60,693 nucleotides of DNA from Candidatus Saccharimonadota bacterium. GTDB lineage: Bacteria; Patescibacteriota; Saccharimonadia; Saccharimonadales; Saccharimonadaceae. Position numbers and translations under genes: made by a program. Of this stretch, positions 41,832-53,230 are shown piece by piece. The stretch lies in the NCBI GenBank assembly GCA_017545525.1, contig JAFWMT010000003.1, positions 1 to 60,693 on the forward strand, written 5' to 3'. Positions within the stretch are counted from its first letter, which is position 1. Every line of letters starts with the position of its first letter. A model generated the notes under the pieces. It did not search any database and was not told the DNA's origin. It saw only the letters and a list, made by a program, of their open reading frames with translations.

Positions 41832-42587
41832 CTAGTTCCTTTCTAGTGATTTAATTAAGACATCAAGAGTTAAGATAGTATCTTCTTTAGTGCTGCCGCG
41901 GGAAAGGTCGGCGAGGGGAACTTCAAAGCCTTGGATAATTGGGCCGGCAATGGTAAAGCCGGCGAATTGTTCGAGGGCTTTATAGAGGATGTTGCCGGAG
42001 TTTAAATCTGGGGTGATTAAGATGTTAGCGTTTCCCTTTAACGGACTTTCCGGAGTCTTTTTCGTGAAAACTGTATGATTAACAGCGGCATCAAGTTGCA
42101 TTTCCCCGTCGATAAGCCAATCTGGATGATTTGCAGAGATTTGTTCCATGCAGTAATGGTATTTTTCAAGATCGGGGTTTTTGCCGCCGGAACCGTAGGT
42201 TGAATAAGAGAGGAGGGCAATTTTCGGTTGGGTTTTGGTATAAGTCTCGAAAGTTTTAGCAGTATCTTCGATAATAGTGTAGAGCTGTTCCTTAGAGGGT
42301 TGTTTATTAACGCCACCATCGGCAATTGCGAGGATTTTGCCATCTTTTTGGCAAATGAAACAGCTGGAGAAATAAGCGGATTTTAGAGGAATAGAGTCTT
42401 TATAAGCGATTAGAACATCGCGAGAGGAAAAGTCGAGGCCGGAAATCATAGAGTCGGCTTGGCCAGCTTTTAATATTGCGGTAGCCTGGTCTAAGTTTTC
42501 AGCAGGGATAAATTCGATATCAGGGAAGTTTTTAATAGCTTCACTCGCTACTCTGTTTTTTTCTAATTCAGGGAAAATGATTTTCAT
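41832..42587 (-). CDS. pta: Phosphate acetyltransferase (PTA/PTB domain)
   Basis: A 251-aa protein with the phosphate acetyl/butyryltransferase pattern: LLSYSTYGSGG, GEMQLDAAVN, ANILITPDLNSGNILYKALEQFAG, and GPIIQGFEVPLADLSRGST. It is shorter than typical enzymes (about 320 aa) and lacks most of the usual N-terminal part. It interconverts acetyl-CoA and acetyl-phosphate. Operon with glmM and a GNAT protein suggests it supplies acetyl-CoA for amino-sugar acetylation; inference. Confidence 0.8.
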   Translation of the reverse strand: MKIIFPELEKNRVASEAIKNFPDIEFIPAENLDQATAILKAGQADSMISGLDFSSRDVLIAYKDSIPLKSAYFSSCFICQKDGKILAIADGGVNKQPSKEQLYTIIEDTAKTFETYTKTQPKIALLSYSTYGSGGKNPDLEKYHYCMEQISANHPDWLIDGEMQLDAAVNHTVFTKKTPESPLKGNANILITPDLNSGNILYKALEQFAGFTIAGPIIQGFEVPLADLSRGSTKEDTILTLDVLIKSLERN

Positions 42588-42646
42588 ACAATTATTCTAT
42601 CATAAAAAACGAAAAACGGCAGCCGGTAAAGAGTAAAAATGATTAA

Positions 42647-42720
42647 TTAGCACTATTGACAAACGAGTGCTAGTAATATACAATAGAGGTAGATTAGCAC
42701 TCAACGTATACGAGTGCCAA
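42647..42720 (+). promoter_or_regulatory. Two CIRCE operators and sigma70 promoter of dnaK
   Basis: CIRCE 1 is TTAGCACTA-N9-GAGTGCTAG (42647-42673), CIRCE 2 TTAGCACTC-N9-GAGTGCCAA (42694-42720). TTGACA (42656-42661) sits inside the first spacer; TACAAT (42679-42684) follows after 17 nt. HrcA binding to either would block initiation or early elongation. Confidence 0.9.
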
Positions 42721-42747
42721 TAACAAATTAAAGGAAAGTGAGGAAAA

Positions 42748-44636
42748 ATGAGTAAAATTATTGGCATCGATCTAGGTACAACTAACAGCGCTTTTGCATA
42801 TATGGTAGCTGGTAAGCCAGAGGTGATTACGAACGCCGAGGGCGATCGTACGACTCCTTCGGTCGTTGCTGTAACAAAAAAGGGTGAAAGGCTAGTCGGT
42901 AAAGTTGCCCAGAGGCAACGTGTGACGAACCCGAAGAATACGATTTATGGTATTAAGCGTTTGATTGGGCGTAAATTTGAGGATAAAGAGGTAAAGCATG
43001 ACCTCGAAATTAGCCCTTACAAGATTGTCAAGAAGGGTAATGGTGTTGCGGTTGAAATGGACGGAAAAGAATATACTCCGGAAGAAATTAGCGCGATGGT
43101 GTTATCGAAGATTAAAGCCGATGCGGAGGCCTTTCTTGGTGAGCCAGTAACAGAGGCCATTATTACCGTTCCGGCCTATTTTGATGATTCTCAGCGTCAG
43201 GCGACAAAAGATGCTGGTAAAATTGCTGGGCTAGAGGTAAAAAGAATTATTAACGAGCCGACTGCGGCGGCGTTAGCTTATGGTCTAGAGAGTAAAAAGG
43301 ATGAGAAAATCGTAGTATTTGACCTTGGTGGTGGAACTTTCGATGTTTCGATTCTTGAACTTGGCGATGGCGTTTTCGAGGTGATGAGTACGAATGGTGA
43401 TACTCACCTCGGTGGTGAAGATTTTGATAATATTATCGTTAATTTCCTTGTAGATGAATTTAAGAAGGAATCGGGAATTGATATTAAGGGCGATGCGGCA
43501 GCAATGCAGCGAGTAAAGGATGAGGCGGAAAAGGCGAAAAAGGAGCTTTCTAGTTCTACTTCTACCGATATTAACTTGCCGTTCCTTTCTGCGGATGCGG
43601 ATGGTCCGAAGCATTTCGAATACACTTTAACTCGAGCGAAATTGGAAGAATTGGTCAGTTCTCTGCTTGATCGTTTGGAAGAACCAGTCCAGAAAGCTTT
43701 GAAAGATGCGAAATTGACGACGAAAGATATTAATGAAATCGTGATGGTTGGCGGGATGACTCGTATGCCAGCGGTGATTGAAAAGTGAAATCTATCTTTG
43801 GTAAAGACCCGATGCAGGGCGTGAATCCGGATGAAGTAGTTGCGGTAGGGGCAGCAATTCAGGGTGGCGTGCTCCAGGGTGATGTAAAAGACATCCTCTT
43901 ACTTGATGTTACTCCGTTGACGTTAGGTATTGAGACGATGGGTGGCGTACGTACACCTTTGATTGATCGTAATACGACAATTCCAACTTCGAAATCCGAG
44001 ATCTTCTCTACTGCTTCGGATAACCAGCCGCAGGTTGAAATCCATGTATTACAAGGTGAACGTGAATTTGCAAAAGACAATAAATCGCTTGGTCGCTTTA
44101 TCCTAGACGGGATTGCACCAGCTCCGCGAGGTATTCCGCAAATTGAAGTAACCTTTAACCTTGATGCAAATGGTATTTTAAACGTAACGGCGAAAGATAA
44201 GGGAACAGGAAAAGAGCAATCTATTACGATTCAGAATTCTGGCAATATGAGCAAGGAAGATATTGAAAAGGCGCGTGAAGAGGCGGAGGCACATGCTGAG
44301 GAAGATAAGAAAAAACGTGATAGTGTTGATGCGAAAAACCACCTAGAAAATGCTATTTATCAGGCTGAAAAGATGCCAGATGAGTACAAAGATAAGATTA
44401 GCGATGAGGATAAAGATACGATTAAAAAGGCGGTCGAGGAGGCTAAAAAAGTCTTGAACGACGAATCGGCGGATAAGGATAAATTTGAGGAAGCGACGAA
44501 AGAGCTTTCGGATAAGATTATGCCGATTGGGGCGAAAATGTATCAGACTCAAGCAAATGATGAGAAAAAATCTGATGAGAAGTCTGATTCGGATAAAAAT
44601 GACGAGCCAGTTGAAGGTGAAGTCGTAGACAAATAA
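42748..44636 (+). CDS. dnaK: DnaK (Hsp70) chaperone, frame broken once at 43786-43790
   Basis: AAAGGAAAG precedes the ATG. The N-terminal frame (346 codons, 42748-43788) has the Hsp70 landmarks [26 protein letters not shown] and [10 protein letters not shown]. It stops at TGA after PAVIEK. The rest (283 codons) continues in the -1 frame from 43785 with [23 protein letters not shown], the substrate-binding domain and an acidic tail. One missing G would restore GAA-AAG-GTG-AAA and give a normal-length protein of about 630 aa. The break is inside the nucleotide-binding domain, so two separate chains would not be expected to work. True mutation, sequence error and frameshifting all remain open. 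Confidence 0.85.
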
Positions 44637-44649
44637 GACTAAATTAGTG

Positions 44650-44687
44650 CTAAAAACAATCGTCCAAGGATGATTGTTTTTAGTTTT
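44650..44687 (+). terminator. Terminator of dnaK
   Basis: CTAAAAACAATC and GATTGTTTTTAG form a 12-bp stem whose loop pairs further (GTCC/GGAT), then TTTT. Confidence 0.75.
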
Positions 44688-44713
44688 ATCTGATTATTTG
44701 GTATAATGTTGGT

Positions 44714-45736
44714 ATGGCGATTGAGAGGTTAGTTGAGCCAACGCTAGCGGAAGATGCGGAAGAGGAAAAGATTGAAATTAGTCTTCGGCCGGTAACTTTT
44801 GCAGAGTATATTGGGCAGGAGCATTTGAAAAATAATCTTCGGCTGGCAATAGAGGCGGTGAGAAAGCGGAATGATGGTTCGACGCTTGACCATGTTTTGT
44901 TGTATGGTCCGCCGGGGTTAGGGAAGACGACGATGGCGGGGGTGATTGCGCATGAACTAGGAGCGTCGCTTAGGGTAACTTCGGGACCAGCGATTGAACG
45001 AGCGGGGGATCTCGCGTCGATTTTGACGAATTTGAAAGATGGAGATGTACTATTTATTGACGAGATTCATAGATTAAGGCGAGCAGTTGAGGAAGTATTG
45101 TACTCTGCGATGGAGGATTATAAATTAGATATTGTAATTGGAAAGGGGCCGGCAGCGCGGTCGGTGAGGCTAGATTTGCCGAAATTTACAGTAATTGGGG
45201 CTACGACACGAACAGGAGCGCTAGCAGGGCCGTTAAGAGATAGATTTGGGATTATCCATCGTTTGGAATATTATAAAGAGCCGGAAATTGAGCAAATTAT
45301 CAAACGGACGGCGGGGATTTTAAAGACGGAGATAAAACCAGAGGCTTGTGAGCTACTGGCGACGCGATCGCGATTGACGCCGAGGATTGCGAATCGGTTG
45401 TTTAAGCGGGTGAGAGATTTTGCGGATGTGAACGGAGACGGGATTATTGACACGGTGGTAGCGAAAAATGCTTTAGAATTGATGGAAATCGATCAATTGG
45501 GGCTTGACCCGGCGGATAGAAATATGCTGCGGTTGATGTATGAGAACTATGGGGACAGACCGGTAGGGTTGACGACGATTGCGGCGTTAACTGGGGATGA
45601 GACAACGACGATTGAAGATTTTTATGAGCCGTATTTGTTACAAATGGGGTTGTTAGCGCGAACGCCTAAGGGAAGAGTGGTGACGGAAAAGGGGAAGAAG
45701 CATCTAGAAAAACGGAAATCTGGCGGCAAAGAATAA
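44714..45736 (+). CDS. ruvB: Holliday junction branch-migration helicase RuvB
   Basis: A 340-aa protein of normal length. Walker [10 protein letters not shown], Walker [10 protein letters not shown], sensor [17 protein letters not shown] and the C-terminal winged-helix region with [29 protein letters not shown] are all present. It drives branch migration with RuvA at Holliday junctions. TATAAT at 44702-44707 (TGG-extended) ends 6 nt before the ATG with no Shine-Dalgarno: predicted leaderless. ruvA and ruvC are not in the window. Confidence 0.96.
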   Translation: MAIERLVEPTLAEDAEEEKIEISLRPVTFAEYIGQEHLKNNLRLAIEAVRKRNDGSTLDHVLLYGPPGLGKTTMAGVIAHELGASLRVTSGPAIERAGDLASILTNLKDGDVLFIDEIHRLRRAVEEVLYSAMEDYKLDIVIGKGPAARSVRLDLPKFTVIGATTRTGALAGPLRDRFGIIHRLEYYKEPEIEQIIKRTAGILKTEIKPEACELLATRSRLTPRIANRLFKRVRDFADVNGDGIIDTVVAKNALELMEIDQLGLDPADRNMLRLMYENYGDRPVGLTTIAALTGDETTTIEDFYEPYLLQMGLLARTPKGRVVTEKGKKHLEKRKSGGKE

Positions 45737-45745
45737 GTTTAAGGG

Positions 45746-45774
45746 TTTACAAAATAGGGGAAATGTGCTATAAT
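45746..45774 (+). promoter_or_regulatory. Promoter of the PH-domain gene
   Basis: TTTACA (45746-45751), 17-nt spacer, TATAAT (45769-45774). The leader carries AAAGGAG before the ATG. Confidence 0.65.
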
Positions 45775-45817
45775 GGAAAGTGAGAGATTGGTTTTTAATA
45801 CCTAAAAGGAGCTAAAA

Positions 45818-46399
45818 ATGGATGAAAATCTGGTAAAAATACGACACGAAAGAAGTAAAAAAGATTTTCCTGGGCTTCGACTTGATGATGACGAGTATGT
45901 TGAGTTTGCGTTTTCGCGAGCGAAAATTTGTTTGATGATGATTATCGGGGGAGTGTTAATAGGCTTGATTGTAATTCTTCTAGCGTTTTTGTTGGTTTTA
46001 ATGGGACAGTCGATGATAGATGAAATGGGGAAGAATTTCCTGTTTATTATTTTAACGGCGTTGCTAGCGGCGGCGGTAATTATTGGTTTGATTGCGCTAA
46101 AAATTTATAACGGGAATAAACTCTTTATTACAAATAAGCATGTAACGCAAATCGTCATGGATTCGCCGGTATCGACCTCGATTAACATTATTGATTTAGT
46201 TTCGGTAGAGGATGCGAGCTTCCACCAAGAGAATATTTTGCAAAAAATGTTTAATTATGGGACTTTTCGGTTAGCGACGGTCGGTGATGAAACGACCTAT
46301 ACTTTTAAATATTCAGATATTTCGCCAAGCGAACTTAGAGCAGTGACAAAATTATTGACGGAAGCGAAAACGAAAAAACGAGAAGATGACGAAGATTAA
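45818..46399 (+). CDS. Bacterial PH-domain membrane protein
   Basis: A 193-aa protein: a charged cytoplasmic start, two membrane helices (about residues 36-62 and 72-98), then a bacterial pleckstrin-homology domain (NKLFITNKHVTQIV, INIIDLVSVEDASFHQENILQKMFNYGTFRLATVG) as in YdbS/YdbT-type proteins. Role unknown, perhaps membrane organisation. AAAGGAG lies 7 nt before the ATG. It overlaps the convergent prepilin gene by 4 nt. Confidence 0.8.
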   Translation: MDENLVKIRHERSKKDFPGLRLDDDEYVEFAFSRAKICLMMIIGGVLIGLIVILLAFLLVLMGQSMIDEMGKNFLFIILTALLAAAVIIGLIALKIYNGNKLFITNKHVTQIVMDSPVSTSINIIDLVSVEDASFHQENILQKMFNYGTFRLATVGDETTYTFKYSDISPSELRAVTKLLTEAKTKKREDDED

Positions 46400-46782
46400 T
46401 TACGATTATATTTAGTATAGTCGTCTTCTTTTTCGAGTTGAGCTTTTAAGGTATATTCTTTGCATTTGCCGTCTTTACAGTTCGCAGGTTCGTAGGAATA
46501 GGAACTAAGAGGGTCGCCGAGATTGAAGCCATTTGGGTCGGTCCAAAGGGCTGGGTCGATGACTTTAATGTTTTCTTCGGAAATAGTTTCTGGGTAGTAT
46601 TTATGTTCAGGATAGAAGCTTTCTTCGAGAGCATAATACATAGCATTAATAGCGGTTTTACGGTCGTCGTCGCGATTAAAGGCGTCGATATTGGATTTTT
46701 GGATGAAGAAAAGAATCAGTAGGAGCGAGGCGAAGACGCCGACGATGATGATTTCGAGAATAGTAAAACCTTTTTTGTTCAT
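46396..46782 (-). CDS. Type IV prepilin-like protein
   Basis: A 128-aa protein with a class III signal: MNKKGFTILEIIIVG, glycine before Phe and glutamate at +5, then a hydrophobic helix. The C-terminal domain is short with a Cys pair (NCKDGKC). It should be cleaved by a prepilin peptidase and assembled into a type IV pilus or pseudopilus; no such genes are in the window. TATAAT (46794-46789, minus) ends 6 nt before the ATG: predicted leaderless. Confidence 0.82.
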   Translation of the reverse strand: MNKKGFTILEIIIVGVFASLLLILFFIQKSNIDAFNRDDDRKTAINAMYYALEESFYPEHKYYPETISEENIKVIDPALWTDPNGFNLGDPLSSYSYEPANCKDGKCKEYTLKAQLEKEDDYTKYNRN

Positions 46783-46890
46783 AGGTTAATTATAACATAG
46801 ATTTTGAGATGGGTGGTTTATTATCGTGTAATGGAGAATGTTGCTAGTATCATGTTTAATGTATTCTATATATTATACTGAAGCGCCAGT

Positions 46891-48830
46891 TTATTTTATG
46901 CAGCGAACCGCAAACCCGCCCCATTTTAAGTCTCGAGCTGCTGGTCCGACATATGAACTGCGAATAATGAAATCGTGGGCGTATCTGTATTCATTTACTG
47001 TAGATGACTGATATATTCCGGTGGAATTACGAGTCCAAGTTCTAGTACCGTTCCAATAACCTGACAAAACAAAATTACTTGGGAACGTTCTTACTAGTTT
47101 AGCAACGGAGACACCTTCGGTATCGCCAGTGTAATGTGGATAAGTTGAACTACTATAATTAGCAGGCTTAGTCCCGCCATTTAAGTTAGTTACAACCAAA
47201 GTCCAGAAATCATTATCGTTGTCAGACTCTATTCTGGTTTTATCACCGCCTTGAGGTAATCTCCAGCCAGCAGGACAAAGAGAAGTAGTGGTCACCGATA
47301 TATTAGATGCATCAAAATAGTTAGTATTAGCTACGGCAGATGTCCAATTATAATAATTGCCATAGCCGTACCATTGATAATAATCTGTATTGTCATTGGC
47401 ATTATAGTTAGGGGTTAAACTTCTGTTAGTATTATTGCTATTATAGCGAGGAATACGATAACCAGGACCATCAGATGAACCAATATTTATAGCAGTACTA
47501 CCATCTGAGCTATAAAGACTGTTAGTAGCATTATTTGCAGATGAGGGGTCATTAGAGTTAAAGTTAGCATTTTCTGAATCAGCTAGCCCAATAAAGTTCC
47601 CATAGTTAGTTCCAGAACCAGAATAAGAACCATAACCTTGGGCTAGAGCCCTGTTAGTATCTCCTCTCGTAGCTTCAGCGTTAATTCTTAAATTCTCGGT
47701 CATCCAGCATTTTCCATCTGCAAGTCTTGCTACAGTATAAACATTGCCATCTCTAGCGTCAGTTAGAGCAGTCATACTGGCGAGAGTTGAGCGTCCAGTC
47801 ACGTCCCATACATTAGGCGGGTCAGCTGTAGTGAGCGAGTTGCAACCATTCCAATTTTGAAGCATACCAGTAGAAGCAACCCAAACAGGATAAAGAATCA
47901 TGCCATTAGTGCCAAGATTACCAGTGGTAATAGTTTCATTGGGCCCATAAATTATACTAGAGTTAGTAGCATCAAAGTCAGTAGACCAACCTGCGAAGCC
48001 GTAGCCGGCTCTAGAATAGTTAGGAGCGATTAGGGTATATTCAGCGTTACTGCCGGCACTCTGTACCCCCGCCGTAGCGGAAGAAGCAATCTTAGTGGTA
48101 TCAATAGAATCCATAGAGCCTACAATATCGCTAGCATTAGGCGCATAACAAATCTTATTAGCTGGACAGAGATTCTCAGCTAAAGGCGTAACTGGAGCAG
48201 ATGCATTAGCTGGATGAACTAGAACGTATTTTACTTTCCCACTATAAACATCGGAAGCTTGGGTAGAAGAAATAAAGACCCGATAAGTAGTTTCTAGTTT
48301 GGAACCTAGGCTAGTATCGGTAGTAGAAGAATAAGAAGCTACTTTAGTAAAAGTAGACGGAACACTATGATAACTACCAAAGGAATTCTCTATGGTTAAG
48401 TTAGCTGGTAGATAGCTTAGATTAGATTAGTATTGGTGACTTTAGTTAGCTTCATAGCCCAGTTAGAAGTAGAACCACTTGTAGCGGTTCCTGTAGCAAT
48501 AGATGGACTACCGCTCGCTCCCGCCAAAGTAGTAGTACCATAGACTTCGCCTGTATAACCAATGGCATAGATAGCATATCCGTTAGCATCATTACAGATA
48601 GTTGTAATAGTAGTAGTACCAATATTTTCTTCATAAGTACCGCTATCTATCGTAGCAGTATGCGAGTTCATACCAGAACCAGTCATGTTACAGGCCATTG
48701 GCACGCCAATAGCGACGGTATCAGTGAAAGAATCATCTGAAGCGGAAACGAATGAGCTAGAGAGAAACAAAAAAGAGAAAACGGTGAGACCAACTAAAAC
48801 TAAAGATAATCTCCAATAAACCTTTAGCAT
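46891..48830 (-). pseudogene. Secreted surface protein with InlB-type repeat and paralogous C-terminal domain, frame broken at a CTAAT repeat
   Basis: Removing one 5-bp unit at 48416-48430 gives one open frame of 644 codons. Signal peptide (residues 1-28), a Thr/Ser/Gly-rich domain (ICNDANGYAIYAIGY), then LPANLTIENSFGSYHSVPSTFTKVA, a segment with PANKICYAPNA, an InlB/Listeria-Bacteroides-type repeat (SRAGYGFAGWSTDFDA), and a C-terminal domain like the Fibrobacter succinogenes major paralogous family (DGKCWMTENLRI, CPAGWRLPQGGDK, GGFAVRCIK). As sequenced, it stops after 137 codons. TATAAT (48845-48840) lies 9 nt before the ATG. Probably a phase-variable adhesin or recently inactivated. Confidence 0.7.
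48416..48430. repeat. Pentanucleotide repeat at the frame break
   Basis: Three units on the plus strand: CTTAG ATTAG ATTAG (minus: CTAAT CTAAT CTAAG). Loss of one unit joins the two halves of the surface gene in frame. Confidence 0.75.
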
Positions 48831-48856
48831 GATAGTTTTATTATAGCATAAGTTAT

Positions 48857-48921
48857 GTGGCGGGGTGGGATTTTTTTGCTTTGTCACGGCGGGGTAAGAT
48901 TTTTTGCTTTGCAAAAAATCT
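48857..48921. repeat. Duplicated GGCGGGGT..TTTTTTGCTTTG unit and 11-bp inverted repeat
   Basis: Two near-copies of a unit of about 25 bp stand in tandem from 48859. The second forms AGATTTTTTGC, 3-nt loop, GCAAAAAATCT (48897-48921). Part of a palindrome-rich spacer. Confidence 0.6.
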
Positions 48922-48938
48922 CCCCTTCTGCGTCATTC

Positions 48939-48968
48939 GGTATTAGAATAATAAATTATTCTAATACC
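48939..48968. repeat. Perfect 14-bp inverted repeat
   Basis: GGTATTAGAATAAT, 2-nt centre, ATTATTCTAATACC. Confidence 0.75.
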
Positions 48969-49022
48969 TCATTTCCTTGAAGGGGCGAACCCTTCGGGTT
49001 CGTATCCCACTATAACTACAAG

Positions 49023-49065
49023 ATTGAATAAAAAATAAGCCCTACGGGCTTGTTTTTTATTCAAT
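49023..49065 (-). terminator. Long bidirectional terminator next to tRNA-Glu
   Basis: ATTGAATAAAAAA and TTTTTTATTCAAT arms enclose AAGCCC/GGGCTT around a 3-nt loop. It directly follows the tRNA-Glu 3' end. Confidence 0.75.
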
Positions 49066-49142
49066 TGGTAGTCACGGCGGGATTCGAACCCGCGATTGCA
49101 TGGATGAAAACCATGTGTCCTAGGCCTCTAGACGACGTGACC
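49066..49142 (-). tRNA. tRNA-Glu(TTC)
   Basis: A 77-nt cloverleaf with encoded CCA. Anticodon stem CATGG/CCATG with loop TTTTCAT gives TTC; the D loop (TCTAGAGGCCTAGGA) is typical of tRNA-Glu; the acceptor pairs with one G-U. Confidence 0.95.
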
Positions 49143-49168
49143 ACTTTATATATTATAACAAATTTTCT

Positions 49169-51253
<2,085 letters not shown>

Positions 51254-51256
51254 TTA

Positions 51257-52369
51257 TCACGCTTTTAGCATCCATCTATAATAAAGATAAAGGTAGGTTG
51301 TAATATAGATACAAGTAAAACAAGTCATAATGGTCAGACAAATTGGAATGAACGGGATGCCCGCGGTCCACTCGAAAGTTTTCATGAAGAGATCGAAAAC
51401 GATGAGAGGAATCATGACAATGGCCCACATGAGTGCGATAACAAATAGCAAAGCGATTAGCCTAATAATAAAACGGATACGTCGGCCCATCATTAAATCT
51501 GAGGCAGTATGGAGCGCTTTCATTGGGTAGAGACCCGGAGCAGAAACGGCGACAAGGGCAATGAGGGAAGAAGAAAGTAAATAGCCGGAAATCAAAATCA
51601 TGGCGATAGCAAAAATGAAAAAGACAAGAGCGTAGAATGGGGTGGCGAGAAAGTCGGTTTGGACAGCGGCGGAGTAAACGATGATTAAGAAGAAAATAGG
51701 AATACATTGGATAATAGCGACGGCTAGGACTACGAAAGTAGAAATGAGGGGAGTAAGAGCGTTGTAGAGGCCGTCGCGTAATTTTACTACATGTTCGGCA
51801 AGGCGATGCCTTAAGATGAAAATGGTGACTAACCAAATAATGAGGAAGATAATAATTTCAAAAACAGTGGCAGATTCGCTTGAATCTCCAGAAAGTCCGC
51901 CGGTTGTAATAGTTGAAATTAAAAGTAGGCCGGCTTTGGCGACACTACCGATATCGCCGCCAGTAACTTCGGCGCTGGTTTGATCAAGAATGTCTTTAAA
52001 TTGGGAATATGACGATTCGCTCATAATCCCGACAAAAATAACATTTAGAATGACAACCAGAATTAGAAGTGGTAAAAATATTTTCCAGTTTTTAAAAATA
52101 ATACGAAAGGAAGCGAAAATATGGTACATGATACCTGGCACTTCGAGCGATCGTTGATAATCTTCCCGGTAAGAACGACGGAAGGATTTGTGCGGGTTAA
52201 TACGTTTTTTACGTTTTTCCTGGATTTTTTGTTTTAAATTCTGGAAAATTTTTTTAATAGTCCCAAAAAACTTTTTAGGATGTTTTTTAGAATGATTCGG
52301 GCGCTTAGTTTTTTTAGTAAGTTTTTTGTCCGATGGTTTAGCTTTTTGATTAGAACGTTTGTTTGCCAT
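51257..52369 (-). CDS. Polytopic membrane protein of unknown function
   Basis: A 370-aa protein. The first 75 residues are extremely basic (Lys/Arg/Pro/Asn), then five or six membrane helices from residue 92 to the end, arranged like DUF975/glycerophosphoryl-permease-type proteins (SAPGLYPMKALHTASDLMMGRR). Its start overlaps the htpX end by 20 nt, so it is the third gene of the LemA-HtpX operon. Function unknown; membrane quality control is suggested by context. Confidence 0.6.
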   Translation of the reverse strand: MANKRSNQKAKPSDKKLTKKTKRPNHSKKHPKKFFGTIKKIFQNLKQKIQEKRKKRINPHKSFRRSYREDYQRSLEVPGIMYHIFASFRIIFKNWKIFLPLLILVVILNVIFVGIMSESSYSQFKDILDQTSAEVTGGDIGSVAKAGLLLISTITTGGLSGDSSESATVFEIIIFLIIWLVTIFILRHRLAEHVVKLRDGLYNALTPLISTFVVLAVAIIQCIPIFFLIIVYSAAVQTDFLATPFYALVFFIFAIAMILISGYLLSSSLIALVAVSAPGLYPMKALHTASDLMMGRRIRFIIRLIALLFVIALMWAIVMIPLIVFDLFMKTFEWTAGIPFIPICLTIMTCFTCIYITTYLYLYYRWMLKA

Positions 52370-53228
52370 GTTCTAATCTCTCAATTCTTTTTTCAATCGG
52401 AGGATGGGAAGAAAGCAAATTACTGAAGAAGCCTTTTCTTAGAGGGTTATTAATATACATGGCTTCGGTAGCAATGTTTTGGCTTTTCATAGGTTGAGAA
52501 TGAGATTGTAATTTTTTAAGAGCATTAATCATGCCTTCGGGATATCTTGTAATGTTGACGGCTGAGGCGTCGGCTAGGTATTCGCGTTGTCTCGAGACAG
52601 CCATTTGGGCAATAGCGGCGACAAGTGGTGATAAAATTGCAGCAATGATAATTAGAGCGTAGCCGACCGGGCTACCTTCGTTATCGCGTCGACGATTACC
52701 GTAGAACATGAAACGGAAAGCTAAATCCGAGATTAGACCAATGACGCAAACTAAACCAAAAACAATCATGGAAACACGAATATCGTAATTTTTAACGTGT
52801 GACATTTCGTGGGCCATGACAGCGGTAAGTTCTTTATCATCCATGATATCGATTAGACCGGAAGTTGCGGCGACGGAAGCGTGTTCCGGGTCGCGTCCAG
52901 TTGCGAAAGCGTTCGGAGCTTGGTCATCGATAATATAAACTTTTGGCATTGGTAAGCCGGTTGTGATGGAAAGGTTTTCTACGATATTATAAAATCTTGG
53001 GTTGTCCTTTTTTTCGATTTCTTTGGCGCCAGTCATAGCCATGGCGAGAGAGCTCGAAGCGTAATATTGGATGACGGCGTAGATAATCCCAGCAATGACT
53101 GTCCATACTGCGATCCAGACGTCGTTATAGGCCCACGCGAATAATCCCGCAATGATGCCAATCAAAACGACGAACCCAACAATAATGTAGATAGTTCGTC
53201 GTTTATTTTCTGCAATTTGCTTATACAT
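52350..53228 (-). CDS. htpX: HtpX-family membrane zinc metalloprotease
   Basis: A 292-aa protein: two N-terminal membrane helices, then the M48 peptidase core with VMAHEMSHVKNYD (HExxH at about residue 140), two further helices, and the third ligand region EYLADASAV. ATFATGRDP-like PNAFATGRDP is present. It degrades misfolded membrane proteins. It starts 2 nt after the lemA stop. Pairing with LemA is common in bacteria. Confidence 0.92.
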   Translation of the reverse strand: MYKQIAENKRRTIYIIVGFVVLIGIIAGLFAWAYNDVWIAVWTVIAGIIYAVIQYYASSSLAMAMTGAKEIEKKDNPRFYNIVENLSITTGLPMPKVYIIDDQAPNAFATGRDPEHASVAATSGLIDIMDDKELTAVMAHEMSHVKNYDIRVSMIVFGLVCVIGLISDLAFRFMFYGNRRRDNEGSPVGYALIIIAAILSPLVAAIAQMAVSRQREYLADASAVNITRYPEGMINALKKLQSHSQPMKSQNIATEAMYINNPLRKGFFSNLLSSHPPIEKRIERLEHGKQTF

Positions 53229-53230
53229 TT

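Noticed and set aside
43780-43790. Canonical programmed -1 frameshift in dnaK
   Set aside because: The sequence before TGA (TGAAAAG) is not an X-XXY-YYZ heptamer; only weak single-tRNA slippage is conceivable.
43785-44636. dnaK as two genuine separate genes (ATPase and substrate-binding halves)
   Set aside because: The cut falls inside the nucleotide-binding domain, not between domains; one base restores a normal-length protein.
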